64,000 nt of DNA from an uncultured Tateyamaria sp. (GCF_947503705.1 NZ_CANNES010000009.1:83581-147580), one strand, 5' to 3'; numbered from the stretch's first letter, positions 1 to 8,909 are shown. Numbers and translations are program-made. Notes: generated by a model not told the origin, from the letters alone.

Positions 1-1
1 T

Positions 2-661
2 GGGCCTGATCCGCGCCAATGGATCGAACTGACCTGCGGTTCTGGCGCGCCCGACATTCTACCCGTTGTGATTCACGGCGGGTATTGGAGGGCATTAAAA
101 GCTGAGAACCATCGCGCGATGATGCAGGGCCTGACAGGTCTGGGCGCGCAGGTTGGCAATGTTGAATACCGCCTGATGCCACATGTGCGGTTGAACGAGG
201 TGGTGACGGATGTGACCGCAGGCTTGAGCCTGCTGGCGGACCGGCACCCAAATTCGCAATTGTTGCTGATTGGGCATTCTGCTGGCGCCCATCTGGCCAT
301 TTCAGCCCTGGATTTTCCCAAACTGGCCGCACGGGTCGCAGGTGTCATCGCAATTAGTGGCATTTACGAACTGTGGCCTGTCACGCAGTGTTTTTTGCAG
401 AATGAGCTCGGCCTGACCCCTTCAGAAGTCGACGCCTTTTCGCACACGCCCGAGAGGCCCCGACCGCCGGTCTTGTACCTGACCGGAGCGGACGAGACAT
501 ATGAGTTTCGTCGCCAATCCGCCCGCATGGCCCAAGGGTCGCGCACCGCGTGGCAACACATCAACAACACTCATCATTTGACCGTTCCGCTGGCTGCAAC
601 AACTGAAACTGCCGCGCGTGCGGCCCTGACGATCTTGCGCAACTTGGAGACAGCATCATGA
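2..661 (+). CDS. Alpha/beta hydrolase, kynurenine formamidase-like (5' truncated)
   Basis: The reading frame is open to the left edge, so the start lies outside the window and the GTG at 68 is an internal codon. The visible part has the hallmarks of an esterase-type alpha/beta hydrolase: oxyanion-hole HGGYW near its start, nucleophile elbow GHSAG (bases about 263-290), acid in TGADETYE and catalytic His in the NNTHH segment near the C-terminus. The closest recognisable group is kynurenine formamidase-like / BD-FAE hydrolases, which hydrolyse small amides or esters. The stop overlaps the next start (ATGA), so it is translationally coupled to the FAH-family gene. In this locus it may instead hydrolyse a lactone or ester intermediate; that is inference. 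Confidence 0.85.
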   Translation, partial: GPDPRQWIELTCGSGAPDILPVVIHGGYWRALKAENHRAMMQGLTGLGAQVGNVEYRLMPHVRLNEVVTDVTAGLSLLADRHPNSQLLLIGHSAGAHLAISALDFPKLAARVAGVIAISGIYELWPVTQCFLQNELGLTPSEVDAFSHTPERPRPPVLYLTGADETYEFRRQSARMAQGSRTAWQHINNTHHLTVPLAATTETAARAALTILRNLETAS

Positions 662-1806
662 GCCTATCCCTTCCGCCGACAGGCACCTTTGTTGGTCGCA
701 TATGGCGCCCCGATTGCAACGGCCCGGCGGTGGTCGTTCGGCGTGGGAACCGATTGATTGACATCACCTCGCCCGCGCTGCCAACGATGCATGCCTTGCT
801 GGAATGCGACAACCCCGCCGCGGCGGCAAATGATGCCAGCGGCGAAGATTTGGGCACACTGTCAGAGATTGCCGACAACTCCACCGTGAACCCGGATGTC
901 CAGCAGCCTTACCTTCTGGCGCCCCCAGACTTGCAGCCCGTCAAAGCATCGGGGGTCACCTTTGTCTCTTCCATGCTGGAACGGGTGATCGAGGAAAAGG
1001 CCAATGGCGATCCGGCCAAGGCGGACGCCCTGCGCCAGACATGCACCGCGATCCTTGGCCCTTCTCTGCTGGCGATCGAACCGGGATCGGAAAAGGCGGC
1101 CGCCTTGAAGGACGCGTTGATGGCCGAAGGGGTTTGGTCGCAATACCTCGAAGTCGGCATTGGCCCGGATGCAGAAGTCTTTTCCAAGGCGCAGCCGATG
1201 TCGGCTGTGGGCTGGGGCGCGCGCGTCGGGTTGCACCCCATGTCCACATGGAACAACCCCGAACCCGAAATCACACTTGCAATGGATAGCCAGGGGCGGA
1301 TCAAGGGCGCTTGCCTCGGCAATGACGTGAACCTGCGCGATGTCGAAGGGCGCTCTGCCTTGTTGCTTAGCAAAGCCAAGGACAATAACGCCTCCTGCGC
1401 GCTTGGCCCGATGCTACGCCTGTTTGATGACAGTTACGGCATGGATGATGTACGTCGCGCCGAACTGACACTGATGGTAACGGGCGAGGACGGGTTTGTC
1501 CTGCGCGGCCATTCGTCGATGTCAGAGATCAGTCGCGACCCGGAGGACCTTGTCCGCCAGACCTTTGGTGCGCACCACCAATATCCCGATGGGTTCTTTT
1601 TGATGCTCGGCACCTTGTTTGCACCCACTCAAGACCGCGACGCACCGGGCGCCGGTTTCACACACAAACTCGGCGATGTTGTCGAGATCGCAAATGACCA
1701 GCTCGGCACCCTACGCAATTCGGTCCATCTGTCGACACAATGCCCACCCTGGACTTTTGGCACCAACGCACTGATGCGCAACCTGGCGCACCGCAATCTG
1801 ATTTAA
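658..1806 (+). CDS. Fumarylacetoacetate hydrolase (FAH) family protein, probable 2-keto-3-deoxy sugar acid dehydratase/hydrolase
   Basis: This 382-residue protein has an FAH-type C-terminal half: GVTFVSSMLER, then the metal-site region around EPEITL and GNDVNLRDVEG, then SMSEISRDPEDLV. FAH-fold enzymes act on 2-keto acids through an enolate stabilised by Mg2+ or Mn2+. Members of this length group include 2-keto-3-deoxy-pentonate dehydratases, which make 2-ketoglutarate semialdehyde. The next gene encodes the dehydrogenase that would consume that product, which favours this role over fumarylacetoacetase. The ATG overlaps the upstream stop by 4 nt. Exact substrate is inferred from context; a 2,4-diketo acid hydrolase is an alternative. 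Confidence 0.82.
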   Translation: MSLSLPPTGTFVGRIWRPDCNGPAVVVRRGNRLIDITSPALPTMHALLECDNPAAAANDASGEDLGTLSEIADNSTVNPDVQQPYLLAPPDLQPVKASGVTFVSSMLERVIEEKANGDPAKADALRQTCTAILGPSLLAIEPGSEKAAALKDALMAEGVWSQYLEVGIGPDAEVFSKAQPMSAVGWGARVGLHPMSTWNNPEPEITLAMDSQGRIKGACLGNDVNLRDVEGRSALLLSKAKDNNASCALGPMLRLFDDSYGMDDVRRAELTLMVTGEDGFVLRGHSSMSEISRDPEDLVRQTFGAHHQYPDGFFLMLGTLFAPTQDRDAPGAGFTHKLGDVVEIANDQLGTLRNSVHLSTQCPPWTFGTNALMRNLAHRNLI

Positions 1807-1817
1807 GGACACGCCTG

Positions 1818-3320
1818 ATGCACAACACAAATCTGATCGCCGGTGACTGGATCGGCAGCACATCAACATTCACGTCAGATCCCGCAAGCGGTCCTGGCGA
1901 AACCTTCGCCTGCGGGACACCCGAACTGGTGGCGCAAGCCTGTTCGGCGGCAGAAGACGCATTTTGGACCTACGGCTATACATCCCGCGAAATGCGCGCC
2001 GGGTTTCTCGAGGCCATTGCGGATCAGATCGAAGCACGCGGTGACGCCCTGACAAAAGTTGGCACATCTGAGACCGGTCTGCCCGCAGCCCGTCTTGGGG
2101 GTGAACGTGGGCGCACGACAGGTCAATTGCGCCTCTTTGCACAACATATCCTTGACGGCGCTTATTTAGACCAGCGTCACGATGCGGCCCTACCAGATCG
2201 CACGCCCCTGCCCCGCCCCGATCTGAAACTCGCCCAGCGCCCCATCGGCCCGGTCGCGGTGTTCTGCGCGTCAAACTTTCCGCTCGCCTTTTCAACTGCC
2301 GGTGGGGATACCGCCTCGGCGCTCGCGGCAGGCTGCCCCGTGGTGGTCAAAGGCCACCCGGCCCACCCTGGCACTGGCGCACTGGTGGCCGAAGCTGTGG
2401 ATGCGGCGCGCCGCGGTCTGGATCTGCATCCAGGTGTCTTCAGCTTTGTGCACGACGGCGGCCTCGCCGTGGGGCAGGCCTTGGTGCAAGATCCATTCAT
2501 CAAGGCCGTTGGTTTCACCGGCTCTTTGCGCGGTGGACGGGCGCTGTTTGATCTATGCGCTGCGCGGCCCGAGCCGATCCCCTTCTTTGGCGAACTTGGG
2601 TCCGTAAATCCGATGTTCCTGCTGCCGCACGCTCTGGCCGCCCGGGGGGCAGACATCGCCAAAGGCTGGGCCGTCTCACTGACGATGGGTGCGGGGCAGT
2701 TTTGCACTAACCCCGGTATTGCCGTGCTGCCTGTAGGCGATGCGGCGACGGCGTTTTGCACAAGCGCCGCGCAAGCGCTCAGGGACGTCAGCCCGCAAAC
2801 CATGCTGACACCCGGCATTTGCGCCGCATTCCGACAAGGTCGCGACGCGATCGCATCCGTCAAAGGGGTCACCGCGCTGATCGAAATGCCAGCAGATGGA
2901 CGGCAAGTCGCACCGCATCTGTACCAATTGGACGCTGACACGCTGGCTGCAAACCCTGCGTTGGCGCATGAGGTTTTTGGCCCACTGGGGTTGATCGTGA
3001 CGGTCAATGACATCCAGCGCATGACCCGCCTCGCACAGAGCCTTGTCGGCCAGTTGACGGCAACACTGCATTTGCACGATGAGGATCAGAAAGACGGCGA
3101 TCCCTTGCTACGCGTGCTTGAGCGCAAGGCAGGCAGGGTGCTGGTCAACGGCTTTCCGACGGGGGTCGAAGTGGCGGAGGCGATGGTGCATGGAGGGCCA
3201 TATCCCGCCTCGACAAACTTTGGCGCCACTAGCGTGGGGACACTTGCGATCAGGCGTTTCCTGCGCCCGGTCTGTTATCAGAACCTGCCCGAGGGCATGG
3301 CCGATTGGGCAACCGCCTAA
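1818..3320 (+). CDS. Aldehyde dehydrogenase, 2-ketoglutarate semialdehyde dehydrogenase type
   Basis: This is a 500-residue NAD(P)-dependent aldehyde dehydrogenase. Visible catalytic residues are Asn153 (CASNFPLAF), general base Glu259 (GELGSVNP) and nucleophile Cys296 (GAGQFCTNPG). The sequence style matches the 2,5-dioxovalerate (ketoglutarate semialdehyde) dehydrogenases of pentose and sugar-acid oxidation. ATG 1818 was chosen because AGGAC lies just upstream (1806-1810) and the protein then begins with the normal N-terminus (NLIAGDWIGS); an upstream in-frame start would run inside the FAH gene. It lies 11 nt after that gene, consistent with consecutive steps yielding 2-ketoglutarate for the TCA cycle. 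Its stop overlaps the stop of the convergent MaoC gene. Confidence 0.9.
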   Translation: MHNTNLIAGDWIGSTSTFTSDPASGPGETFACGTPELVAQACSAAEDAFWTYGYTSREMRAGFLEAIADQIEARGDALTKVGTSETGLPAARLGGERGRTTGQLRLFAQHILDGAYLDQRHDAALPDRTPLPRPDLKLAQRPIGPVAVFCASNFPLAFSTAGGDTASALAAGCPVVVKGHPAHPGTGALVAEAVDAARRGLDLHPGVFSFVHDGGLAVGQALVQDPFIKAVGFTGSLRGGRALFDLCAARPEPIPFFGELGSVNPMFLLPHALAARGADIAKGWAVSLTMGAGQFCTNPGIAVLPVGDAATAFCTSAAQALRDVSPQTMLTPGICAAFRQGRDAIASVKGVTALIEMPADGRQVAPHLYQLDADTLAANPALAHEVFGPLGLIVTVNDIQRMTRLAQSLVGQLTATLHLHDEDQKDGDPLLRVLERKAGRVLVNGFPTGVEVAEAMVHGGPYPASTNFGATSVGTLAIRRFLRPVCYQNLPEGMADWATA

Positions 3321-3772
3321 CGATAGGCAAGCAATCGGTTGGTCCCGCGCTGCACGATGACGCCATTCTGATTTGTCACCTCGAATTCGAGCGACAGAAT
3401 GGCTTCGTTCGGATCGCGCGCCGGTGAGATATCCGCGATCTCATAGGTGACGTCTATCGTGTCCCCGGCAAGCACCGGCGCACGGAACGTCCATGTCCAT
3501 CCCATGGATGCACGTGCTTTCATCTGCGCACCCGTCTGATTTTTCAGCCCGTCAATCAGGGAAAGCACCAGCAATCCATGCGCCACCCGCGCCTTGAAGC
3601 CATGTAAAAGTGCCGCTTCGTCGGACATGTGAATTTCAAACCTGTCCCCCGTCAGCGCGGCAAAATGATCAATCATCCCGGTCGTCACAGTGACCGCGCC
3701 GCACTTGACGCGGTCACTGCAGCACAGGGCATCTGCCCCATACGCTCCGGGAGGGAGAACGTTGCGTGCCAA
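3317..3772 (-). CDS. MaoC-like hot-dog dehydratase
   Basis: A 151-residue single hot-dog protein of the MaoC/(R)-specific enoyl-CoA hydratase group. The hydratase-2 region is recognisable in LTGDRFEIHMSDE followed by ARVAHGLLVLSLIDGL, which carries the usual Asp and His. Such enzymes hydrate enoyl-CoA or related thioesters, though some act on other dehydratable acids. It sits 6 nt downstream of the aldo/keto reductase on the same strand, so the two form a leftward operon. Start may be slightly downstream. Its partner in CoA chemistry could be the acyl-CoA dehydrogenase across the divergent promoter; no CoA ligase or transferase is present in the window. Confidence 0.83.
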   Translation of the reverse strand: MARNVLPPGAYGADALCCSDRVKCGAVTVTTGMIDHFAALTGDRFEIHMSDEAALLHGFKARVAHGLLVLSLIDGLKNQTGAQMKARASMGWTWTFRAPVLAGDTIDVTYEIADISPARDPNEAILSLEFEVTNQNGVIVQRGTNRLLAYR

Positions 3773-3778
3773 TGATCG

Positions 3779-4795
3779 TCAGACAGGCGTGGGTGCGTCG
3801 TCGCGCAACAGCCCGGTGAACTTCAGATCAGACCAGAATTCAGTTGGAATTGGATGGCTGAACCAGTCGAGGTTTTGGGCCAACTGCTCCACCGTGCGGG
3901 TACCTGCGGCAAAGGACGGCACCGCCGGATGCGCGACCACGAACTGAAGTGCTGCGGCAGGCAATGGTACGTCATAGTCTGCGCACACGGCCTCGATCTT
4001 GCGCACTTTTTCCATGATGTCCGCCGGGGCCGGGGCGTAGTTGTATTTGGCCCCTTCCTTTGCACCCGTCGCTAGAATGCCGGAGTTGAACCCGCCTCCC
4101 ACAACCACCGCTGCGCCGCGCTCTTCGCACAGGGGCAGGAATTCGTTCAGGGAATCCTGCTCCAGCAGAGTGTATCGCCCGGCCAGAAGGAAGCAATCCA
4201 CATCCCGTTGCTTGAGAGCCTCATGGCAGACTTCCCATTCGTTGACCCCGACGCCGATGGCCTTGACCATGCCCTGGTCCCGCAGCGACTCCAAAGCCTT
4301 CCAACAGCCATCCATCGCTTGCTTGAAAACCTCCGGTTGCTCATCACCACGCGTGAAAACGTCGATGTCATGGATAAAGCAGATGTCCATCCGCTCCAAT
4401 GCGAGGCGTTGAAGGCTGTCCTCGAAGGCGCGCATCGTGCCGTCATAAGTGTAGTCAAATTCCATCTGGAAAGGGGCGGCATTGGTCCAGGGGGCAAAGT
4501 CGATATCCGCCCGTTTTGCAGGCACAAGCCTCCGCCCAACTTTAGAGGACAGTACGAAATCGTCGCGGTTTTTCCAACGCAACGATTGCCCCGTGCGCAG
4601 TTCCGCCAGCCCATGACCATACATTGGTGCGGTGTCAAAATAGCGTATTCCGGCGTCCCATGCGGTCTGTATCATCGCGTCGGATGTCTGTTCGTCGATC
4701 TCGCGAAAAATGTTGCCGATGGGGGCGGTGCCGAATCCAAAGGCTGTGACCTCCAGGTCGACGCGACCAAATTTATTCTTTGTATCCGGGGTCAT
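3779..4795 (-). CDS. Aldo/keto reductase, L-fucose / D-threo-aldose dehydrogenase-like
   Basis: A 338-residue NAD(P)-dependent aldo/keto reductase. Visible are the N-terminal strand FGFGTAPIGN, the catalytic Asp and Tyr in the segment YFDTAPMYGHGLAE, Lys in LSSKVGR, and the C-terminal cofactor region around FAAGTRTVEQL. This branch includes D-threo-aldose 1-dehydrogenase (L-fucose dehydrogenase) and pyridoxal 4-dehydrogenase, which oxidise cyclic sugars or hemiacetals to lactones, so a sugar 1-dehydrogenase role fits the sugar-acid context. First gene of a leftward operon with the MaoC gene, divergent from the acyl-CoA dehydrogenase series. A perfect palindrome lies 12-35 nt upstream of the start codon. 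Confidence 0.86.
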   Translation of the reverse strand: MTPDTKNKFGRVDLEVTAFGFGTAPIGNIFREIDEQTSDAMIQTAWDAGIRYFDTAPMYGHGLAELRTGQSLRWKNRDDFVLSSKVGRRLVPAKRADIDFAPWTNAAPFQMEFDYTYDGTMRAFEDSLQRLALERMDICFIHDIDVFTRGDEQPEVFKQAMDGCWKALESLRDQGMVKAIGVGVNEWEVCHEALKQRDVDCFLLAGRYTLLEQDSLNEFLPLCEERGAAVVVGGGFNSGILATGAKEGAKYNYAPAPADIMEKVRKIEAVCADYDVPLPAAALQFVVAHPAVPSFAAGTRTVEQLAQNLDWFSHPIPTEFWSDLKFTGLLRDDAPTPV

Positions 4796-4807
4796 AGCTT
4801 ACCTCTC

Positions 4808-4829
4808 TAAGTAACCATTTCGTTACTTA
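4808..4829. promoter_or_regulatory. Palindromic operator 1
   Basis: A perfect inverted repeat: TAAGTAAC (4808-4815), 6-nt spacer, GTTACTTA (4822-4829). It lies in the divergent promoter region just upstream of the aldo/keto reductase start. A second site with the same GTAAC-N6-GTTAC core occurs at 4906-4921. Twin palindromes with equal spacing suggest a dimeric one-component regulator acting on both operons. The regulator gene is not in the window; its family is not assignable from the site alone. Confidence 0.7.
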
Positions 4830-4905
4830 TTTACCAGAATCGATTGATGAGCAAGTTGTTTTAGCTACGCAAAGCTGTTGACGATGTTTGAAGGAGAAGC
4901 ATAAA

Positions 4906-4921
4906 GTAACTAAACGGTTAC
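4906..4921. promoter_or_regulatory. Palindromic operator 2
   Basis: GTAAC (4906-4910), 6-nt spacer, GTTAC (4917-4921), the same core and spacing as the site at 4808-4829, with AAG also conserved on the left flank. It ends 13 nt before the acyl-CoA dehydrogenase ATG. That position would block transcription or early elongation of the rightward operon if bound by a repressor. The centre-to-centre distance from site 1 is about 95 bp (roughly nine helical turns), compatible with looping, which is inference. Confidence 0.62.
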
Positions 4922-4934
4922 CACGGAATCACTC

Positions 4935-6080
4935 ATGCAGCTGTCCGACACACAGATTCAAGTCCGCGATATGGCACGCGATTTCGCGAACAAATCCATC
5001 CGCCCCATCGCCGAAACCCTGGACCAGGAAGAACGCTTTCCCCGCGATCTCTATGCTGAGATGGGTGCGCTGGGATTGTTTGGGATTGGTGTGCCCGAAG
5101 ACATGGGCGGGCCCGGCTTTGACACCGTCACCTATGCCCTCGTTATGGAAGAACTGAGCCGGGGCTACGCCTCTGTCGCGGATCAATGCGGCCTGGTCGA
5201 ACTCATTTCGACGCTGTTGGTGCGGCACGGCAGCGATGCACAGCGCCACAGCTATCTGGCCGATGTCATGCAGGCCAAAACGCTGGTGGCCTATTGCATC
5301 ACAGAGCCCGAGGCAGGCACCGACGTGTCCGGCATACGCACCGAAGCCGTGCGTGACGGGGATGGATGGGTGTTGAATGGCGGCAAAATCTGGATTCACA
5401 ACGCACCGGTCGCCGATGTGGGGTTTGTCCTGGCCCGCACGGACCGGGCCGCAGGCAACCGCGGCATGTCCATTTTCATCGTCGATTTGCACGCGCCGGG
5501 CATCGAACGCGGCCCCAAGGAACACAAGATGGGGCAACGGGCCAGCCAGGTTGGCGCGCTGAATTTCAAGGATGTGCGCCTGCCCGCCGACGCCTTGTTG
5601 GGCGAGGAAGGGCGCGGCTTTCACATGATGATGTCCGTTCTGGACAAAGGGCGCGTGGGCATTGCTGCCCTTGCGGTGGGCATCGGCCAGGCAGGGCTGG
5701 AAGCGGCGCTGGAATACGCCCAGCAACGCAAACAGTTCAGCAAGCAAATCGCAGAGTTTCAGGGCGTGCAATGGCTGTTGGCCGACATGGCCAAGGATAT
5801 CGAGGCGGCCCGCCTGCTCGTTCATTCCGCAGCAGGAAAGATTGACCGAAGCGAGAATGCGACCAAGGCCTGTTCGATGGCCAAATGCTTTGCAGGCGAC
5901 ATGGCCGTCGCCCGCTCTGCCGATGCGGTGCAGGTATTTGGCGGGTCAGGCTATATTCGCGGGTTCGAGGTCGAGCGCCTGTACCGTGATGCCAAGATCA
6001 CTCAAATCTATGAGGGCACCAACCAAATTCAGCGCATGATCATCGCCCGCGAACTGATCAAACACGGGGCTGCGGCATGA
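4935..6080 (+). CDS. Acyl-CoA dehydrogenase family protein
   Basis: A 381-residue FAD-dependent acyl-CoA dehydrogenase of normal length. The N-terminal helical domain is followed by AYCITEPEAGTDVSGI (flavin and substrate loop), KIWIHNA, then the C-terminal helical domain with QVFGGSGYIRGFEVERLYRDAKI and IYEGTNQIQRM, where Glu360 is the expected catalytic base. Such enzymes introduce an alpha,beta double bond into an acyl-CoA and pass electrons to ETF. It is the first gene of the long rightward operon and overlaps the SDR gene by ATGA. The ribosome-binding site is weak: a good AAGGAG at 4891 is too far away to serve ATG 4935. Finding it upstream of a sugar transporter is unusual; the substrate is unknown. 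Confidence 0.88.
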   Translation: MQLSDTQIQVRDMARDFANKSIRPIAETLDQEERFPRDLYAEMGALGLFGIGVPEDMGGPGFDTVTYALVMEELSRGYASVADQCGLVELISTLLVRHGSDAQRHSYLADVMQAKTLVAYCITEPEAGTDVSGIRTEAVRDGDGWVLNGGKIWIHNAPVADVGFVLARTDRAAGNRGMSIFIVDLHAPGIERGPKEHKMGQRASQVGALNFKDVRLPADALLGEEGRGFHMMMSVLDKGRVGIAALAVGIGQAGLEAALEYAQQRKQFSKQIAEFQGVQWLLADMAKDIEAARLLVHSAAGKIDRSENATKACSMAKCFAGDMAVARSADAVQVFGGSGYIRGFEVERLYRDAKITQIYEGTNQIQRMIIARELIKHGAAA

Positions 6081-6847
6081 CGCGACCCGTTGCACTTGTG
6101 ACGGGGTCCAGCCGCGGCATCGGACTGGGGGCAGCCATCGCCTTAGCCCAGGACGGATTTGCGGTGGCGATCAACGGCCCTTCGGATGACACAGAGCTGC
6201 AAGCTGCGGTCCAGGATGTGCGAGACACTGGCGCAGACGCGGTTGCAGCCCCTTTTGACGTCACCAACCACGCCACTCATGACAAGGCGCTTGCAGCGAT
6301 AGAAGACGCGCTTGGCCCTCTCACCACGCTTGTAAACAATGCGGGCGTCGGCGTGATGCGGCGGGGCGACCCCCTGGAGGTGCAGCAGGACAGCTGGGAT
6401 CGCTGCATCGAGGTGAACGCAAAGGCCGTGTTTTTCCTAACCCAAGCCTTTGCCAAACGTCTGTTGGCCCGAGATCGGGACGAAGGGATGTTTCATTCCA
6501 TCGTCAACGTCACCTCCTCGAATGCGAGTGCTGTTGCCGTGCCCCGCGCAGAATACTGCGCTTCAAAAGCTGCGGCCGCGATGGTGACACAAACCTGGGC
6601 TGTGCGACTGGGCCCCGAAAACATAGCCGTTTACGACGTTCGTCCCGGCTTGATTGCGACCGACATGACCGCGCCTGTGATCGCCGAATACGAAGCCCGC
6701 GCCAAAGCCGGCCTGACCCTTTTCCCGCGCGTGGGCCAGCCCGAAGAAGTGGGGGCCATCATTTCCGCGCTGGCGTCGGGCAAACTTCCTTACACAACCG
6801 GACAGGTGATCGCGGCAGATGCCGGCATGCTTGTTCCCCGCTTTTGA
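6077..6847 (+). CDS. SDR-family oxidoreductase (3-ketoacyl-ACP reductase/dehydrogenase type)
   Basis: A 256-residue classical short-chain dehydrogenase. The cofactor glycine motif TGSSRGIG is at residues 9-16, NNAG near residue 88, and the catalytic triad Ser-Tyr160-Lys164 in the segment ending AEYCASK. After the active site, the sequence DVRPGLIATDM is typical of sugar/3-hydroxyacyl SDRs. The reaction is a reversible NAD(P)-dependent hydroxyl/ketone conversion; whether the substrate is a sugar derivative or an acyl thioester cannot be told. The start overlaps the acyl-CoA dehydrogenase stop, and DUF993 follows after 10 nt. Confidence 0.88.
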   Translation: MTRPVALVTGSSRGIGLGAAIALAQDGFAVAINGPSDDTELQAAVQDVRDTGADAVAAPFDVTNHATHDKALAAIEDALGPLTTLVNNAGVGVMRRGDPLEVQQDSWDRCIEVNAKAVFFLTQAFAKRLLARDRDEGMFHSIVNVTSSNASAVAVPRAEYCASKAAAAMVTQTWAVRLGPENIAVYDVRPGLIATDMTAPVIAEYEARAKAGLTLFPRVGQPEEVGAIISALASGKLPYTTGQVIAADAGMLVPRF

Positions 6848-6857
6848 GAGTGCGCAG

Positions 6858-8009
6858 ATGAAAATTGCATTGCCCGACTCGTCTGGACATCTCAGCAACT
6901 ACCCGTTGACTGGAACGCCCATTAAACCCACGCCCCTGGGCGCTGATCCGGCGCGTATCGTCTTTTCAGCGGCGCACGTGGTTGCGGATCCATTCACGGC
7001 TTCCGATCCGTCCGGCAAGGCGGCCGTGGATTGGGACGGCACGATGGCCTTTCGGCGCCACCTGACCGACCTTGGGCTGGGGATCGCCGAAGCGATGGAT
7101 ACCGCGCAACGCGGGATGGGATTGGATTGGCCCGGCGCACTAGAGCTGATCACGCGCACGAAACAGGAAGTGCCGGATGCCCTCGTGTTCAACGGATGTG
7201 GCACCGACCAACTTGATCCAAATGACGCACGCACCCTGGATGATGTACGCCGCGCATATCTCGATCAGGTCGACGCGATCCAGCAGGTTGGCGGCCGGAT
7301 CATCCTGATGGCCTCGCGTGCGCTGGCGCGAGTGGCTACCAAGCCTGATGACTACATCAGCGTTTATGGCGACGTGCTGCGCGCCTGCGACGAGCCCGTC
7401 ATCCTGCATTGGCTTGGTGAGATGTTTGACCCAGCCCTGGCCGGCTACTGGGGGGCAAACACCTTTGCCCAAAGCCAGGAAACTGCACTGACCATCATCA
7501 ACGAGAATACAAACAAGGTTGATGGCATCAAAATCTCGCTTCTGGACAAGGACAAAGAGATCGAGATGCGTCGCCAACTGCCCGCTGGCGTGAAAATGTA
7601 TACTGGCGATGACTTCAATTATCCTGAGCTTATTGCAGGGGACGACCAGGGATATTCGCATGCTCTGCTTGGTATCTTTGACCCATTGGCGGTGGCCGTG
7701 GGCAAAGCCATCGGGCAACTGGGCGCGGCAGACGTGACCGGGTTCCGCGCCACGCTTGACCCGACGGTGCCCTTGGCGCGCCTGATCTTTCGCGCGCCGA
7801 CCCAATATTACAAAACTGGCGTCGTGTTTCTGGCATGGCTGAACGGACACCAGGACCATTTTGTGATGCTGAATGGCGCACAGGCGATGCGCCCGCTGCC
7901 CTATTTCGTCGAATGCTTCAGACTGGCCGACCAATGTGGGCTTTTGGCTGACCCCGATTTGGCAGTGGCGCGGATGCGCCGGATGTTGGCGGTGTATGGT
8001 GTTGCGTGA
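6858..8009 (+). CDS. DUF993 family protein (dihydrodipicolinate synthase-like TIM barrel)
   Basis: A 383-residue protein recognised as the DUF993 type, which public annotations often call dihydrodipicolinate synthase family. Visible conserved stretches are FSAAHVVADPF near the start, GIAEAMDTAQRGMGLDW, NGCGTDQLD, ILHWLGEMFDPALAGYWG and KISLLDKDKEIEMRR; the Lys in GIKISLL is a plausible Schiff-base residue by analogy with class I aldolases (inference). ATG 6858 fits better than an in-frame ATG inside the SDR. No member is known to me with an assigned reaction. The adjacent sugar isomerase/epimerase gene starts inside its 3' end, suggesting consecutive steps in sugar-derivative breakdown. Confidence 0.8.
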   Translation: MKIALPDSSGHLSNYPLTGTPIKPTPLGADPARIVFSAAHVVADPFTASDPSGKAAVDWDGTMAFRRHLTDLGLGIAEAMDTAQRGMGLDWPGALELITRTKQEVPDALVFNGCGTDQLDPNDARTLDDVRRAYLDQVDAIQQVGGRIILMASRALARVATKPDDYISVYGDVLRACDEPVILHWLGEMFDPALAGYWGANTFAQSQETALTIINENTNKVDGIKISLLDKDKEIEMRRQLPAGVKMYTGDDFNYPELIAGDDQGYSHALLGIFDPLAVAVGKAIGQLGAADVTGFRATLDPTVPLARLIFRAPTQYYKTGVVFLAWLNGHQDHFVMLNGAQAMRPLPYFVECFRLADQCGLLADPDLAVARMRRMLAVYGVA

Positions 8010-8853
8010 TTTCACCACAGATCATTCGGCCTGCGCGCTGAATACCGCCACGCTTGGCCATAACCTCGAAGGATATGGCGCGGGCTGGTCGGTTGAGCGT
8101 GTGATCGACGCCTGCGCGGCGCGTGGTTTGGCAGGCATCGTCTTCTGGCGACGTGAAATTGGCAACCGCGCGGAGGAAATCGGGGAACGTGTCCGCGCGG
8201 CAGGCATGGAGGTCGTGGGTCTCTGCCGCACCCCTTTCCTTGTCGGCTCGGACGTGCCTGATCGGTTTGAGGATGACGCGCGCGCTGCCGTCGACATGGC
8301 CGCAGCGCTTGGCACAACCGTGCTGACAATCGTTACTGGCGGCACAGAGCCCGGCACAACAGGGGTGATGGACAGCCAGAAAATCCTAGCTGCTCGAACC
8401 GCAAAGCTGGCGGAATACGCATCCCAATTCGGCGTTTCACTGGCGTTGGAGCCGTTGAACCCGATGTTTGGCGGCAACCGCACTGTTCTCATGACGGCAG
8501 CCGACGCGTTGCGGGTGGCCGACATGACGGGCCAACCCAATGTTGGCGTTGCGATTGATGTCTATCACGTGTGGTGGGACACCACCTTGGCAGACACGCT
8601 GGCGCACCGTGGCCAAGGCAGGGTCTTGGGATATCACGTATGTGATTGGCTGGAACACACCAGCGACATGTTACTCGATCGCGGCATGATGGGTGACGGC
8701 GTCGCCGATCTGCCCGCGATCCGCGCCGCAGTCGAAGCCACAGGCTACCGTGGCGCCTGCGAGGTCGAAATATTCTCAAGCAATAACTGGTGGCAACGTG
8801 ACCCCGACGACGTGCTCGACCAAATGGTCGCGCGGTTCAGAAAGGTCTGCTGA
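7996..8853 (+). CDS. Sugar phosphate isomerase/epimerase family TIM-barrel protein
   Basis: A 285-residue xylose-isomerase-like TIM barrel. Metal-ligand regions are recognisable: [10 protein letters not shown] (Glu), [11 protein letters not shown] (Asp/His), [10 protein letters not shown] (His/Asp) and a C-terminal GACEVEIFS (Glu). The family interconverts aldoses and ketoses or epimerises them with a divalent metal. ATG 7996 is chosen because earlier starts would overlap DUF993 deeply; the resulting overlap is 14 nt, and GTG 7999 or TTG 8002 are also possible. It closes the first half of the operon; the transporter genes follow 56 nt later. Confidence 0.85.
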   Translation: MVLRDFTTDHSACALNTATLGHNLEGYGAGWSVERVIDACAARGLAGIVFWRREIGNRAEEIGERVRAAGMEVVGLCRTPFLVGSDVPDRFEDDARAAVDMAAALGTTVLTIVTGGTEPGTTGVMDSQKILAARTAKLAEYASQFGVSLALEPLNPMFGGNRTVLMTAADALRVADMTGQPNVGVAIDVYHVWWDTTLADTLAHRGQGRVLGYHVCDWLEHTSDMLLDRGMMGDGVADLPAIRAAVEATGYRGACEVEIFSSNNWWQRDPDDVLDQMVARFRKVC

Positions 8854-8909
8854 TCCACAAACCAACGGGGCGTTACCCCGACACTAACCAAGCCAAACGG
8901 GAGGAAACA

